A stretch of DNA of 64,000 bases from Actinotalea caeni (GTDB lineage Bacteria > Actinomycetota > Actinomycetes > Actinomycetales > Beutenbergiaceae). The position numbers and the translations under genes are program-made. The DNA lies in contig NZ_WNXX01000008.1 in assembly GCF_009733795.1 (NCBI RefSeq), positions 105,519-169,518 on the forward strand, given 5' to 3'. Position 1 is the stretch's first letter, and each line of letters starts with the position of its first letter. Below the pieces are notes generated by a model, which was given only the letters and a program-made list of their open reading frames with translations, did no database searches and was not told where the DNA came from. Of the stretch, positions 34,056 through 45,761 are shown piece after piece.

Positions 34056-34167
34056 GGGTCCATCCTCGCGCAGGTGCCCGCGGGTTCGCGCGGCGCGCCC
34101 ACGGTGCGGTCGCCGCGCGGACGCGGCGCCACCACCGCCGCTCCACACTCTCGCCACACGCACCGCC

Positions 34168-34173
34168 TACGCT
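34168..34173 (+). promoter_or_regulatory. -10 element TACGCT, leaderless start
   Basis: The TANNNT box ends 8 nt before the ATG at 34182. Confidence 0.45.
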
Positions 34174-34181
34174 CGTACCCG

Positions 34182-36368
34182 ATGGCTACCCGGTGGGCTC
34201 GTGCGAGCGCGGCGCTGCCCGCCGCGGTGGTCGCGACCCTGGCTGCGCTGCTGGCGCTGCTCGCGACGGTGTGGTCCCCCGCGCCCGCCGACGCCGAGCC
34301 CGGCGACCGCACGGTCGTGCTGGTCGGCGTGCCGGGGCTGCGGTGGGACGACGCGGAGCACCTCGGCGGCTTCCTCGACTCGGTCGACGACCTCGCCGCC
34401 GGCTCGCTGGTGGTGCGCAGCACGACCGCGGTCGCGTGCCCGGCGGACGGCTGGCTCGCGATCTCGGCGGGCAACCGCGCGGCCGGCGGCTGCGACAACC
34501 CGCGCGAACCCGTCGACGGCGCGATCCCCGGCTGGGACGGCTACCTCGCCGCCGCCGACGACGCCTCCTTCGGCGCCGAGCCCGGGCTGCTGGGCGACGT
34601 GCTCGCCGAGGCCGGGGTCACGACGACCGCGATCGGCCCCGGGGCCGCGGTCGCGCTCGCCACCTCCGACGGCACCGTCGCCGACTACCGCAGCTACCTC
34701 ACCTCGACGCTCACGCAGGACGTCGCGGACGCGGTCGAGCGCAGCGACCTCGTGGTCGTCGACCTCGGCGACGTCTGGCACGGCACGGCGACCGGTGACC
34801 GCACCCGCGAGGAGGCGGTCGCCACCGTCGCCGCCCAGCTCGACGCGGTGCTGGCCGGCGCGGCCGCCGGCACCGACCCGGTGGTGCTGGTCTCCGGGAT
34901 CTCCGACGACGGCGCCCCCGCCGGGCTGCGGCTGCTCGCCTCCGCGGGCCTCGGCGCCGGCGAGCTGTCCAGCCCCAGCACGCGGCAGGCCGGGTACGTG
35001 CTCGCCACCGACCAGCACGCGTGGCTGCTCGACCTGCTCGGCGTCGACCCCGGCCCGACGAGCTCGATCGGCGCGCCCGCCCAGGTCGCGACCACGACCG
35101 CACCCGCCGACGTCGTCGCCGCCGCGCAGGACCGCGAGCGGCACTCCGACGCCCAGCGCCCGCTCATCCCCGGGTTCTTCCTCGGCCTCGTGCTCGTCAA
35201 CCTCACGCTGTTCGCGGCGGTCGCGGTGGGGCTGCGACGACCCAAGGTCGCGCGCCGCGTCACGCCGCACCGTGGCCCGGTGCTGCGCACGCTGCGGGCG
35301 CTGTCGCTCGGCGTCGCCGCGATCCCGGTCGCCTCCTATCTCACCAACCTGCTGCCGTGGTGGCGCGTGGAGCCGCCGGTCGTGGCGCTGCTGGCGGGGG
35401 TGGTCGCGATCGCCGGCCTCATCGTCGCCGTCGCGCTGCTCGGCCCGTGGCGGAGGGCGCTGCTGGGCCCGGCCGCGGCGGTGGCTGCGGTGACCGCGGT
35501 CGTGCTCGCGGTCGACGTCGTCACCGGGGCGCGGCTGCAGGTCTCGGCGATCATGGGCATCCCGACGCTGGTCGCGGGGCGCTTCTACGGCATGAACAAC
35601 ACCTCGTTCGCGCTGTTCACCGCCTCGTCGATCCTGCTGACGACGGCGCTGGCGAACACGCTGGTGCAGCGAGGCCGCCGCCGCGCGGCCGCCACGGTGG
35701 TCGTCGGCGTCGGGGTCGTCGCGATCGTCGTCGACGGCGCACCGTCCCTGGGTGCCGACTTCGGCGGACCACCCGCGCTGCTGGTGGCGTTCGGGCTGCT
35801 GACGCTGTTCGCGGCGGGCATCCGGGTGACCGCGAGGCGGGTCGTGCTGGTGCTCCTCGGCGCGGCGCTGGTGACGACCGCGATCGCGTTCGTGGACTGG
35901 CTGCGGCCGCCCGGGTCGCGCACTCACCTCGGCCGGTTCTTCGCCGACGTGCTCGACGGCCAGATGTGGCCCGTCATCGGCCGCAAGCTCGACCAGAACC
36001 TCACGATCCTCTTCAACAACCGACCGCTGACGATCCTCGCGATCTGCGGCGTGCTGCTCGTGGTGCTCGTGCTGATCCGCCCCGTGAAGGAGACGATCAC
36101 CTCGCCGCACGGCGGCGAGTTCGCCTGGCTGTCCGGGGGTGCCCCGATCTCGGCGATGGCGCGCACGCTGCCGATGCTGCGGCCCGGCCTGATCGCGCTC
36201 GCGGTCGCGGCGGGCATCGGGTTCGCGGTCAACGACTCCGGGATCGCGATCCCCGCGCTCGCGGTCGCGGTCGCGGTGCCGCTGCTGCTGGCCTCGTGCG
36301 CGACCTGGATGCTGGGGCGCGTCGAGCCGGGGCCCGCGCCCGCCGACGGCGCTCAGGCGCCGCGGTAG
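34182..36368 (+). CDS. large polytopic membrane protein with extracytoplasmic alkaline-phosphatase-like domain
   Basis: The 728-aa protein has a signal anchor (residues 10-32). The extracytoplasmic region of about 310 residues begins [15 protein letters not shown] and contains [21 protein letters not shown], which recalls the alkaline-phosphatase/sulfatase-like fold of actinobacterial cell-envelope proteins. The second half has about ten membrane segments with loops [20 protein letters not shown] and [16 protein letters not shown]. Substrate unknown; a cell-wall or polysaccharide role is possible. The end overlaps the convergent glycosyltransferase gene by 16 nt. Confidence 0.75.
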   Translation: MATRWARASAALPAAVVATLAALLALLATVWSPAPADAEPGDRTVVLVGVPGLRWDDAEHLGGFLDSVDDLAAGSLVVRSTTAVACPADGWLAISAGNRAAGGCDNPREPVDGAIPGWDGYLAAADDASFGAEPGLLGDVLAEAGVTTTAIGPGAAVALATSDGTVADYRSYLTSTLTQDVADAVERSDLVVVDLGDVWHGTATGDRTREEAVATVAAQLDAVLAGAAAGTDPVVLVSGISDDGAPAGLRLLASAGLGAGELSSPSTRQAGYVLATDQHAWLLDLLGVDPGPTSSIGAPAQVATTTAPADVVAAAQDRERHSDAQRPLIPGFFLGLVLVNLTLFAAVAVGLRRPKVARRVTPHRGPVLRTLRALSLGVAAIPVASYLTNLLPWWRVEPPVVALLAGVVAIAGLIVAVALLGPWRRALLGPAAAVAAVTAVVLAVDVVTGARLQVSAIMGIPTLVAGRFYGMNNTSFALFTASSILLTTALANTLVQRGRRRAAATVVVGVGVVAIVVDGAPSLGADFGGPPALLVAFGLLTLFAAGIRVTARRVVLVLLGAALVTTAIAFVDWLRPPGSRTHLGRFFADVLDGQMWPVIGRKLDQNLTILFNNRPLTILAICGVLLVVLVLIRPVKETITSPHGGEFAWLSGGAPISAMARTLPMLRPGLIALAVAAGIGFAVNDSGIAIPALAVAVAVPLLLASCATWMLGRVEPGPAPADGAQAPR

Positions 36369-37270
36369 GACTCGTCGGTGTCGTCGAGCTCGCCGCTCGG
36401 CGGTGCGCTCGGCTGCTCGGCGGGCGGCGGCGACGGGTAGCGGCGCAGCTTGCGGGCCGCCACGGCCGCCATCACGTCGCGCAGCTGGGCCGCGCGGTGC
36501 AGCTGGCCGGCGAGGTCGTTGCCCGAGGGGCGGTGCCGCAGGTCGCACGGCACCTCGACGACGGCGAACCCCTTGAGCAGGACGTCGATCGTCATCGCGG
36601 TCTCCACGCCCCAGCCGCGCGCGAGCGGCAGCGCCGCCTCGAACGCCTCGCGGGTCAGGCAGCGCTGGCCGGAGAGCGGCTGCGCCGGCGACCAGCCGGT
36701 GAACGCGTGGATCGAGCGGCGGGCGAAGCCCGTGACGATGCCACGCCCACCCGCACCGGCCTGCCGCGGCAGCAGCGCGATCGACATGTCGGCCTTGCCC
36801 GCCCACACCGGCGGCACGAGCGGCGCGGCGTCGACGGCGGTCTCGCCGAGGTCGGCGTCGAGGAACAGCAGCATGCGCGGCAGCCCCTCCTCCTCGTCGC
36901 GCATCGCGACGACGGCGGCGCCGGTCTCCATCGCCGAGGCCTTGCCCCGGTTGGTGGCGTGGCGCACGACGACGGCGCCCGCCGCGCGTGCCCGCGCGCC
37001 GGTGTCGTCCTCGCTGCCGTCGTCGACGACCAGCACGAGGTCGACGTGCGGGATGGCGCGCGCCGCGCGCACGGTGGCCGCGACGCGTTCGGCCTCGTCC
37101 TTGGCGGGGATGATCGCCGCGACCCGCTGGTCGACCGGCGCGCGGCCGGTCGCGGCGCCGTCGGGCCTGCGGCGGCGGATGACCCGCAGCGGTCCGGAGC
37201 CGCCCGCGCTCGCCGCACCGCCGGCGCCGGTCTGCCCCTCGCCGCGGTCCGTGGGCGCGTCACCCTCCAC
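36353..37270 (-). CDS. GT2-family glycosyltransferase (DPG synthase-like)
   Basis: The 305-aa protein has a Gly/Pro-rich 45-residue lead and then a GT-A core: [46 protein letters not shown] and metal site LLFLDADLG. Acceptor-side motifs [17 protein letters not shown] and [16 protein letters not shown] resemble glucosyl-3-phosphoglycerate synthase and related enzymes. There is no membrane domain. GTG start 6 nt after a TAGGCT box. It is likely cytoplasmic; the donor and acceptor cannot be fixed from sequence. Confidence 0.85.
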   Translation of the reverse strand: MEGDAPTDRGEGQTGAGGAASAGGSGPLRVIRRRRPDGAATGRAPVDQRVAAIIPAKDEAERVAATVRAARAIPHVDLVLVVDDGSEDDTGARARAAGAVVVRHATNRGKASAMETGAAVVAMRDEEEGLPRMLLFLDADLGETAVDAAPLVPPVWAGKADMSIALLPRQAGAGGRGIVTGFARRSIHAFTGWSPAQPLSGQRCLTREAFEAALPLARGWGVETAMTIDVLLKGFAVVEVPCDLRHRPSGNDLAGQLHRAAQLRDVMAAVAARKLRRYPSPPPAEQPSAPPSGELDDTDESYRGA

Positions 37271-37276
37271 GCCTCC

Positions 37277-37282
37277 AGCCTA
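37277..37282 (-). promoter_or_regulatory. -10 element TAGGCT, leaderless start
   Basis: Plus-strand AGCCTA is TAGGCT on the minus strand, 6 nt before the GTG of the GT2 gene. Confidence 0.5.
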
Positions 37283-37348
37283 GGCCCACGGCCTCGGTGT
37301 GCCGGCGCCGCGGGCGGCGTGGTGGCGAGGTGGTCTTGCCACGCGAGA

Positions 37349-38251
37349 TCAGCGCAGGCTGACCTGCCGCGAGACGAGCCCCGCGCGCGCCCGGCGCTGC
37401 TCGGGGGTCAGCGGGTCGGTGCTCGCGAGCGCCTCGGCCAGCCGGGGCGCGAACGCCGCGGCCGGGGCCTCGACATCGGTGGCCTCGGTGCCGCGAGCGA
37501 GCTCCCAGACCGGGACGAGGATGCCGCAGCCGCGGAACGCCCCGACGAACCGGGAGCCCTCGTCGAGCCCGGACGCCCGCTCGGCGTGCAGCCGTGCCAG
37601 CGCGTCGAGCAGCTGCTCGGGGTCCTCCGGCCGGGCCCAGCGGAGGAACTCCCGGTCGCCCATGCGGCACCAGTACGCGGCGTCGACGCTGCCCAGCCGC
37701 ACGGTCGGCACGATGCCGCCGGCCGCCTCCTCGAGCGCCTGGGCGGCCTCGTCGGGCGCGCTGCCGTCGGCGGGCAGGGTGTAGGAGAAGCTCTCGTGGA
37801 CCGTCACCTCGAACGGCACGTCGAGGTCGAGCACGTCCTGCAGGCGCGGCCCGGACTGCGGCAGGTCGAGGTGCTCCAGCGCGGTGCCCGGCTCGGCGTC
37901 GAGCACCTCCAGCACCGCGGCCGCGACGTCGCGCGAGGGGTCCTCGCTCGAGCTGGCGGTCTGCAGCGCCACCAGCGTCACGCCGTCGGACCGCTTGAGC
38001 GCCGGCCACAGCCGCGGCAGCAGCGTCACCACCTGGACCTCGACGCCGCCGTGCTCGGCGGTGGTGCGCACGGTCGCGCTGGCCGCGGGCACGACCTCGC
38101 GCATCGCCACCCAGTCGGCCTCCGACGGCAGCCCCTCGAACGGGCGCAGCGGTGCGACGGTGCCGCCCTCGGCGAGCGCCCGCTGCGCCGCCTTGCGCGC
38201 GGCGCGCCGCTCGGCGACCTTGGGGTCGATCGTCTTCTTGCGCTTGGCCAT
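37349..38251 (-). CDS. DUF5926 family protein
   Basis: The 300-aa cytoplasmic protein begins [29 protein letters not shown] (basic helix), followed by [26 protein letters not shown], the start typical of DUF5926, an actinobacterial family found near glycosyltransferase and pheA genes. No catalytic motif is visible. The function is unknown. ATG has a GAGGAG site. It faces pgm divergently. Confidence 0.8.
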   Translation of the reverse strand: MAKRKKTIDPKVAERRAARKAAQRALAEGGTVAPLRPFEGLPSEADWVAMREVVPAASATVRTTAEHGGVEVQVVTLLPRLWPALKRSDGVTLVALQTASSSEDPSRDVAAAVLEVLDAEPGTALEHLDLPQSGPRLQDVLDLDVPFEVTVHESFSYTLPADGSAPDEAAQALEEAAGGIVPTVRLGSVDAAYWCRMGDREFLRWARPEDPEQLLDALARLHAERASGLDEGSRFVGAFRGCGILVPVWELARGTEATDVEAPAAAFAPRLAEALASTDPLTPEQRRARAGLVSRQVSLR

Positions 38252-38323
38252 GCCTGCTCCTCGTGGCGGGACGGGTGGGTCGATCCGACCGCGGCGACCC
38301 TAGCCCAGTGCGAGGATCGGGGC

Positions 38324-39994
<1,671 letters not shown>

Positions 39995-40029
39995 GCCCCG
40001 GCCGCCCCTCCCCCGCCGGCGCGGCCGGT

Positions 40030-40093
40030 CGTGCCACGAGACTCGCCCCGCGGGCCGAGCCGCCGCGCGCGCACCGGGGCAACTCGTGGCACG
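40030..40093. repeat. 64-bp palindromic element upstream of the orphan binding proteins
   Basis: Outer arms CGTGCCACGAG (40030-40040) and CTCGTGGCACG (40083-40093) are a perfect 11-bp inverted repeat; inner GCCCCG/CGGGGC (40045-40050, 40075-40080) also pair. The architecture resembles the 68-bp family (11-bp outer arms, second inner stem), but the sequence differs and the gap is 42 rather than 46 nt. It may also end pgm transcription. Confidence 0.65.
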
Positions 40094-40108
40094 GTCTTGC
40101 CAGGCCGA

Positions 40109-40120
40109 GAAACCGGTTAC
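40109..40120. promoter_or_regulatory. candidate LacI-type operator (AACCGGTT core)
   Basis: The AT-rich island GAAACCGGTTAC contains the 8-bp palindrome AACCGGTT with the central CG step typical of LacI-family operators. It lies about 90 bp upstream of the first orphan binding protein. The regulator is not identified. Confidence 0.45.
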
Positions 40121-40205
40121 ACGGTAGGGCCCAGCCCTCGAGCCGCGGCCCACCGTGGGGCCGCGAGCCGGACCGAGCGACGACGACGACGCGAGAGGAC
40201 CGACC

Positions 40206-41528
40206 GTGCACAGGACGATCAGCCGCAGGACCCTGCTGACAGCCGCGACCGGGGTGGGGGTGATCGGCGCCCTGACCGCGTGCAGCCGCGGCGGTGGCGG
40301 CGCCAGCACCGGCGGCGCAGGTGGCGACGGCTCCTCGGGCGGGGAGTCCGTCCGGCTGACCTTCTGGGGCCCGGCGTTCCGGCAGGACTACACCAACCAG
40401 ATGGTCGAGGCGTTCGTCGAGGCCAACCCCGACGTCCGGGTCGAGCAGGAGCCCTCGGAGTGGGGCGGCTACTTCGACCGCCTGGCCACCCAGGTCGCGG
40501 CGGCCGACGAGCCCGACGTCATCAACATGGACGGCAAGTTCCTCGCCGAGTACGCCGGCCGCGGCGTGCTCGCCGACCTCGAGCAGCTCGACATCGACCT
40601 GTCCAAGATCGCCGACGCCGACCTCGACTCCGGGCGGCTCGACGGCACCCTGTACGCGCTGTCGACCGGCCAGAACGCCTGGGTGCTGCTCGCCAACCCG
40701 GCGGTCCTGGAGGCCGCCGGCGCCCAGGTGCCGGACGACACCACCTGGACCTGGGACGACCTGAACGCGCTCGCCACCACGATCTCCGACGCCGACGTCG
40801 ACGCCGTCGGCATCACGGGCGGCGGCTCCTACGCGGACCTCACGATCTGGGCACGGCAGCACGGCGAGGACCTGTGGAAGGCCGACGGCGTCGCCGTCAG
40901 CCCCGACGTCCTCACCGCGTGGTTCCAGTGGTACCTCGACCTGCAGTCCAGCGGCGCCACGATGGGCGCCGCCGCGACCGAGGAGCAGGGCGCGCTCGCG
41001 CTCGAGCAGCAGGCTTTCAGCGTCGGCCAGGCCGGGCTGACCTGGGCCTGGACCAACCAGCTCGGCGCCATCCGCGACGCCGCCGGCAGCGACGACATCG
41101 TCATGCTGCGCCCGCCGTCGCTGACCGGCTCGGTCGCCGAGAACGGCCTGTTCGGCAAGGCCTCGATGTTCTGGTCGATCTCGGCCCGTTCCGACGTGCA
41201 GGACGGCGCCGCCCGGCTCGTCGACTTCCTCGTCAACGACCCGGCCGCGAGCACCCTGCAGATGCTCGACCGCGGGGTGCCGTCCAACCCCGAGATCCTC
41301 GAGGAGCTGCAGCCCGAGCTGTCCGACACCGACCGCTACGTCGTCGACTTCATGTCCGAGGTGCTCGAGGAGATCACGAGCGCGCCGGCCGTGCAGCCGA
41401 TGGGCGCCTCGACCGCGCCCGACGTCATCACGCGCTACCTGTCCGAGGTCCGCTTCGGCAACCTCACGCCCGAGCAGGCCGCCCAGGCCACGATCGACGA
41501 GATCGACGGGCTCGTCGTCACCGACTGA
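40206..41528 (+). CDS. sugar ABC transporter solute-binding lipoprotein, orphan copy 1
   Basis: The 440-aa protein has Tat-like signal SRRTLLTAATGVGVIGALTAC (lipobox LTAC), a Gly-rich linker and a COG1653 fold: VRLTFWGPAFRQDYTNQMVEAF, PDVINMDGKFLAEYAGRG, STGQNAWVLLANPAV. GTG start with a GAGAGG site. No permease or ATPase gene is near; the next gene is a close paralog. It probably delivers sugar to a transporter encoded elsewhere, or serves as a substrate sensor. Confidence 0.88.
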   Translation: MHRTISRRTLLTAATGVGVIGALTACSRGGGGASTGGAGGDGSSGGESVRLTFWGPAFRQDYTNQMVEAFVEANPDVRVEQEPSEWGGYFDRLATQVAAADEPDVINMDGKFLAEYAGRGVLADLEQLDIDLSKIADADLDSGRLDGTLYALSTGQNAWVLLANPAVLEAAGAQVPDDTTWTWDDLNALATTISDADVDAVGITGGGSYADLTIWARQHGEDLWKADGVAVSPDVLTAWFQWYLDLQSSGATMGAAATEEQGALALEQQAFSVGQAGLTWAWTNQLGAIRDAAGSDDIVMLRPPSLTGSVAENGLFGKASMFWSISARSDVQDGAARLVDFLVNDPAASTLQMLDRGVPSNPEILEELQPELSDTDRYVVDFMSEVLEEITSAPAVQPMGASTAPDVITRYLSEVRFGNLTPEQAAQATIDEIDGLVVTD

Positions 41529-41577
41529 CCCGCGGCCCGCGGTGGGCCGTGCGCGCCGAGATCCAGGAGGAACCCTC

Positions 41578-42897
41578 GTGTCGACCAGCATCAGCCGCCG
41601 TTCCCTGCTCACCGCCGCCACCGGGATCGGGGTGATCGGTGCCCTCACCGCCTGCAGCCGCGGCGGTGGTGGCAGCGGCTCCGCCGGAGGCGGCGGGACC
41701 GGCTCCGGCGGCGAGCAGATCCGGTTCACGTTCTGGGGGCCGGCCTTCTACCAGGAGTTCACCGGCGAGATGGTGGACGCGTTCACCGAGGCCCATCCCG
41801 AGATCCAGGTCTCCCTCGAGCCCTCGGAGTGGGGCGGGTACTGGGACCGGCTCGCCACCCAGGTCGCCGCGAACGACGAGCCGGACGTCATCAACATGGA
41901 CGGCAAGTACCTCGCCGAGTACGCCGGCCGCGGCATGCTCGCCGACCTCGAGCAGCTCCCGATCGACCTGTCGCACGTGGCGGACGCCGACCTCGACTCC
42001 GGTCGGCTCGACGGCACCCTGTACGCCGTCTCGACCGGTCAGAACGCCTGGGTGCTGTTCGCCAACCCGGCGGTCTTCGAGGCGGCCGGTCTGGACCTGC
42101 CCGACGACACCACCTGGACGTGGGACGACATGGCCGAGATCGCGCGGACGATCTCCGAGACCGTGCCGGACACCGTCGGGTGCGCGGGCGGCGGCTCCTA
42201 CGCCGACCTGACGATCTGGGCCCGCCAGCACGGCGAGGACCTGTGGAAGGCCGACGGCATGGGCATCAGCGCCGACGTGCTGGCCGGCTGGTACCAGTGG
42301 TACCTCGACCTGCAGGACAGCGGTGCGACGCTCGGCGCGACCGCGATGCAGGAGGAGGGCACGCTGCCGCTGGAGCAGCAGGCGTTCTCGGTGGGCCGGG
42401 CCGGGCTCAGCTGGTCGTGGACCAACCAGCTCGGCAGCGTCCGCGACGCCGCGGGCAGCGACGACATCGTCATGCTGCGGCCACCGTCGCGCACCGGCAA
42501 GGCGACCGAGAACGGGCTGTTCGGCAAGGCCTCGATGTTCTGGTCGATCTCGGCCCGCTCGCGCAAGCAGGAGGCCGCCGCGGCGCTGGTGGACTTCCTC
42601 GTCAACGACGAGACCGCCAACGGCATCCAGCTCCTCAACCGCGGCGTGCCGTCGAACCCGGACATCGTCGCCTCGATGCAGGACAAGCTGACCGAGACCG
42701 ACACCTACGTGGTCGAGTTCATGACGGCGGTGCTCGCCGAGATCAGCTCCACGCCCGCTGTGCAGCCGACCGGCACCAGCGGCTCGCAGGACGTGTTCAC
42801 CCGCTACCTCACCGACGTGCGGTTCGGAAGCATCACCCCCGCCGAGGCCGCGGCCGCGACGATCGAGGAGGTCGACGCGCAGGTCGTCACCGGCTGA
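41578..42897 (+). CDS. sugar ABC transporter solute-binding lipoprotein, orphan copy 2
   Basis: The 439-aa paralog of the preceding gene is very similar from the signal (ISRRSLLTAATGIGVIGALTAC) to the C-terminus (EAAAATIEEVDAQVVTG). Blocks such as DEPDVINMDGKYLAEYAGRG and IWARQHGEDLWKADG are nearly identical. AGGAGG lies 7 nt before the GTG. The 49-bp spacing suggests cotranscription. Differences cluster in the linker and in short surface segments, so ligand range may differ. The end overlaps the convergent aldolase gene by 11 nt. Confidence 0.88.
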   Translation: MSTSISRRSLLTAATGIGVIGALTACSRGGGGSGSAGGGGTGSGGEQIRFTFWGPAFYQEFTGEMVDAFTEAHPEIQVSLEPSEWGGYWDRLATQVAANDEPDVINMDGKYLAEYAGRGMLADLEQLPIDLSHVADADLDSGRLDGTLYAVSTGQNAWVLFANPAVFEAAGLDLPDDTTWTWDDMAEIARTISETVPDTVGCAGGGSYADLTIWARQHGEDLWKADGMGISADVLAGWYQWYLDLQDSGATLGATAMQEEGTLPLEQQAFSVGRAGLSWSWTNQLGSVRDAAGSDDIVMLRPPSRTGKATENGLFGKASMFWSISARSRKQEAAAALVDFLVNDETANGIQLLNRGVPSNPDIVASMQDKLTETDTYVVEFMTAVLAEISSTPAVQPTGTSGSQDVFTRYLTDVRFGSITPAEAAAATIEEVDAQVVTG

Positions 42898-43921
42898 CGG
42901 CGCGGACCCGCGCGAGCGCCTCGTCGACCTCGGCGTCGGTCGTGGCCCAGCTCGTGACCAGCCGGACGACGCCGGGCTCGATGCCGTAGAACAGCAGCCC
43001 GGCGTCGACCCAGCGCGCGGCGACGTCGTCGGGCACCGGCAGGAACGCGATGTTGGCGCGTGCCGCCGGCTGCGGGTGGTGGCCCAGCTCGGCGAGCCCC
43101 GCGAGCAGCCGGGCCATCGCGGCGTTGGCGCGCCGCGCCGAGGCCAGCCAGCGGTCCTCGGCGAGGTAGGCGTCGAGCTGCGCGGCGACGAACCGCCCCT
43201 TGGAGGCGACGTGGCCGGCGCGCTTGAGCCGGTAGGTCAGCTGGGCCGCGACGTCGTCGTCGAAGGTGACGATCGCGTCCGCGGTCACCGTGCCGTTCTT
43301 GGTGGCGCCCAGCGAGAGCACCTCGACACCCGCACGCCAGGTGAGGTCGGCGGGCGCGCAGCCGAGCGCCGCGACCGCGTTGGCGAACCGGGCGCCGTCG
43401 AGGTGCACGCGCAGGCCGCGGGAGCGCGCGAGCTCGGCGAGCGCACCGATCTCGTCGGGCTCGTAGACCTCGCCCATCTCGGTCGCCTGCGTGACGGTCA
43501 GCACGCTGGGCTGGCTCTGGTGCGGGTCGCCCCAGCCGGTGCGCGCGAAGCACGCGGCGACGGCGTCCGTCGTCAGCCGCGAGCCCTCGCCCGCCAGCCC
43601 GAGCAGCGGCGCACCGTCGGCGAACATCGAGGTCGCGGCCGCCTCGTTGACCGCGACGTGCGCGCTCTCGTGGCACACCACCGCACCCCACGGCGGGCAC
43701 AGCGCCGAGAGCCCGAGCGCGTTCGCCGCCGTCCCCGACACGACCCCGAACACGTGCGCCGGCCGCTCGAAGACCTCGCTCACCCGCCGCTGCAGCCGGG
43801 CCGTGACCTCGTCGTCGCCGTAGGAGGCGGCGGTGCCGTGGTTGACCGCGGCGAGCGCCTCGAGGACGTACGGCTCGGCACCGGCGGTGTTGTCACTGCG
43901 CAGGTCGATCGGCGTCGTCAC
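42887..43921 (-). CDS. low-specificity threonine aldolase
   Basis: The 344-aa PLP enzyme (fold type I) cleaves L-threonine/L-allo-threonine to glycine and acetaldehyde. Motifs: RSDNTAGAEPYVLEAL at the front, the cofactor-stacking GVVSGTAANALGLSAL, HLDGARFANA (Asp of the PLP pyridine) and Lys in SLGATKNGTV. GTG at 43921 matches the family N-terminus; the longer frame is not needed. Confidence 0.9.
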   Translation of the reverse strand: MTTPIDLRSDNTAGAEPYVLEALAAVNHGTAASYGDDEVTARLQRRVSEVFERPAHVFGVVSGTAANALGLSALCPPWGAVVCHESAHVAVNEAAATSMFADGAPLLGLAGEGSRLTTDAVAACFARTGWGDPHQSQPSVLTVTQATEMGEVYEPDEIGALAELARSRGLRVHLDGARFANAVAALGCAPADLTWRAGVEVLSLGATKNGTVTADAIVTFDDDVAAQLTYRLKRAGHVASKGRFVAAQLDAYLAEDRWLASARRANAAMARLLAGLAELGHHPQPAARANIAFLPVPDDVAARWVDAGLLFYGIEPGVVRLVTSWATTDAEVDEALARVRAVSR

Positions 43922-43943
43922 CGGACCACTATGGCGCAGCGGC

Positions 43944-45548
43944 TCACGGGTCGAGCAGCACGGCGTCGAAACGCGGACGCACGACGCCCCAGTCCATCTC
44001 CGACAGCGCCCACCGCTGCGCCTCGCGGGCCGCCTCGCTGCGCGGCGGCGAGGGCGTCGCGGCGAGGATCCGGGCCGCGGCCTCCTGCGGGCTCTCGACC
44101 ACCCAGTCCTGCGGGAAGACCGCGGCCGCCCCACCCCAGCCGCGCAGCTCCGGCCAGCTGCGCACCACCGGCAGCGCGCCGCTCGCGACGCCGACGAGCA
44201 GACCCTCGTGGGTGCCCTCCATGCGGCTGGTCGACAGGATGACGCCGGCCCGGCGCAGCACGGTCGGGATGTCGTCGGCGAAGCCGGTGACCTCGACGGC
44301 GTCGCGCAGCTTGACGATGCGCCGGGTGAGCTCCTCGTGGTAGTCGAAGCTGGCCTCGAGGCTGTCGGCCGGCTTCTGCTCGCCGACCAGCAGCAGCCGC
44401 CAGCGCTCGTCGGTGACGCGCAGCGCGGCGAGCACGTCGAGCGCCCACGCGGGGTCCTTGACGACCTTGTTCCAGCCGACGAGCGCGAGCGTGCGGTCGG
44501 CCTCCGGCAGCTTCTCCGCGACGCAGCGGGCCAGCTCCAGCCGGTTGGGGATGACGCTCACCTCGGTGCTCGAGCGCGCCAGCCCCGGCGCGGTCGCCTC
44601 GACCACGGCCCGGATCGGCTCGGCGACGAACACCGCTCGCTCGACCGAGCTCCACACGGTCAGCAGCGGCATCGGCGTGAGCGCCTCGTAGCGGTGCACG
44701 CGGGCGACGACCGGGCACTCGACGCCCCGCACGAGCGAGGCCCACACCAGGGCACGGTGACCCCACTCGACGAACACGACGTCCGCCCACGCGAGGTCGT
44801 CCGCGAGGTGCTCGGGCAGCGGCGGGCGGGTGCCGTCGAGCCCGTAGCGCAGCCGCGCCTCGACGAGCCCGCGCAGCGACAACCCCTGGCGCAGCCCGAG
44901 GTCGGTGGCGAGGTCGAGCGCGCGCACCTCGACGCCCGACGCGCGGTACTCGGCGACGATCGGGTCGATGAACGTGCGGTTGTCGTAGCCGAGCACGAGC
45001 ATCCGCTCGGCGCGGCCGCGCCGCTCCGGCCGGCGCCGCGGGCGCGGGTCGTCCAGCAGCGCCTTCAGCGCGGACGACCGCTCGAACGGCTCGACGAACG
45101 CGCGGCGGTCGGCGAGCAGCGGCGAGGGGTCGGCGCCGAAGTGGCGGGCGGGGTGGTAGGCGAGCCCGAGCGCGTCGGCCAGCCGCGCGGCGGACTGTCC
45201 GACGTCGCCGGCGTCGAGGTGCCGGTCCGCCTCCCCGAGCGCCGCGTCGACGACGGCGAGCAGGTCCTTCGGTGGCGCGCCGGCGTCCAGCTCGGCGAGC
45301 GCACGCGCCGCGGCGAGCTCGATCCGCACCTCGGGGCTGCCGGCCTTGACCTCGGCGCTGCGCAGCACGGCGGCGGCGTCGGCGTGGTGGCCGCGATCGG
45401 CGTACATCTTCGCGACCTGCCGGCTGGAGTCGACCAGCACGTCGGCGCGGGTCGGCACCACGAGGTGCGCGCGCCACGCGGCCCGTCCGGCCGCGCGGGC
45501 GGCACCCAGCCGCAGCACGCCGTCCAGAGCCCTGCCGACGATGCCCAC
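43944..45548 (-). CDS. glycosyltransferase, GT4-like C-terminal domain
   Basis: The 534-aa protein begins with an Ala/Arg-rich, helical 140-residue region (VGIVGRALDGVLRLGAARA...) of unknown role. A GT-B pair follows: MLVLGYDNRTFIDPIVAEYRASG opens the first Rossmann domain; the second has NRLELARCVAEKLPEADRTLALVGWNKVVKDP and the donor loop SRMEGTHEGLLVGVASGALPVV. GTG 45548 has GAGG 6 nt upstream and a TAGGCT box near 45618, so it has a leader of about 60 nt. Likely role: a surface polysaccharide or teichoic-type transfer. Confidence 0.8.
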   Translation of the reverse strand: MGIVGRALDGVLRLGAARAAGRAAWRAHLVVPTRADVLVDSSRQVAKMYADRGHHADAAAVLRSAEVKAGSPEVRIELAAARALAELDAGAPPKDLLAVVDAALGEADRHLDAGDVGQSAARLADALGLAYHPARHFGADPSPLLADRRAFVEPFERSSALKALLDDPRPRRRPERRGRAERMLVLGYDNRTFIDPIVAEYRASGVEVRALDLATDLGLRQGLSLRGLVEARLRYGLDGTRPPLPEHLADDLAWADVVFVEWGHRALVWASLVRGVECPVVARVHRYEALTPMPLLTVWSSVERAVFVAEPIRAVVEATAPGLARSSTEVSVIPNRLELARCVAEKLPEADRTLALVGWNKVVKDPAWALDVLAALRVTDERWRLLLVGEQKPADSLEASFDYHEELTRRIVKLRDAVEVTGFADDIPTVLRRAGVILSTSRMEGTHEGLLVGVASGALPVVRSWPELRGWGGAAAVFPQDWVVESPQEAAARILAATPSPPRSEAAREAQRWALSEMDWGVVRPRFDAVLLDP

Positions 45549-45761
45549 GTTGTGCCTCGCATCCTCCCCGGGACGGCCGGTGCCCGGTCGTGACCCCGGC
45601 CCCGGCACGGTGCGGCAAGCCTATGTCGTCGGCGACGGCACCGGCGCCGGACCGGCTCGGCGTCCGCGGTCACGGACCCTCGACGAGCGCGCCGCGCCGT
45701 CGGGGGGGCGCGCGACCTGCGCAGGACGACGCATGTCCCCGGCGGGTGGAACAATCCTCCG

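Noticed and set aside
35021..38323. One very long plus-strand ORF leading into pgm
   Set aside because: High GC keeps frames open; this stretch is antisense to the GT2 and DUF5926 genes and out of frame with the membrane-protein gene. Pgm starts at 38324.
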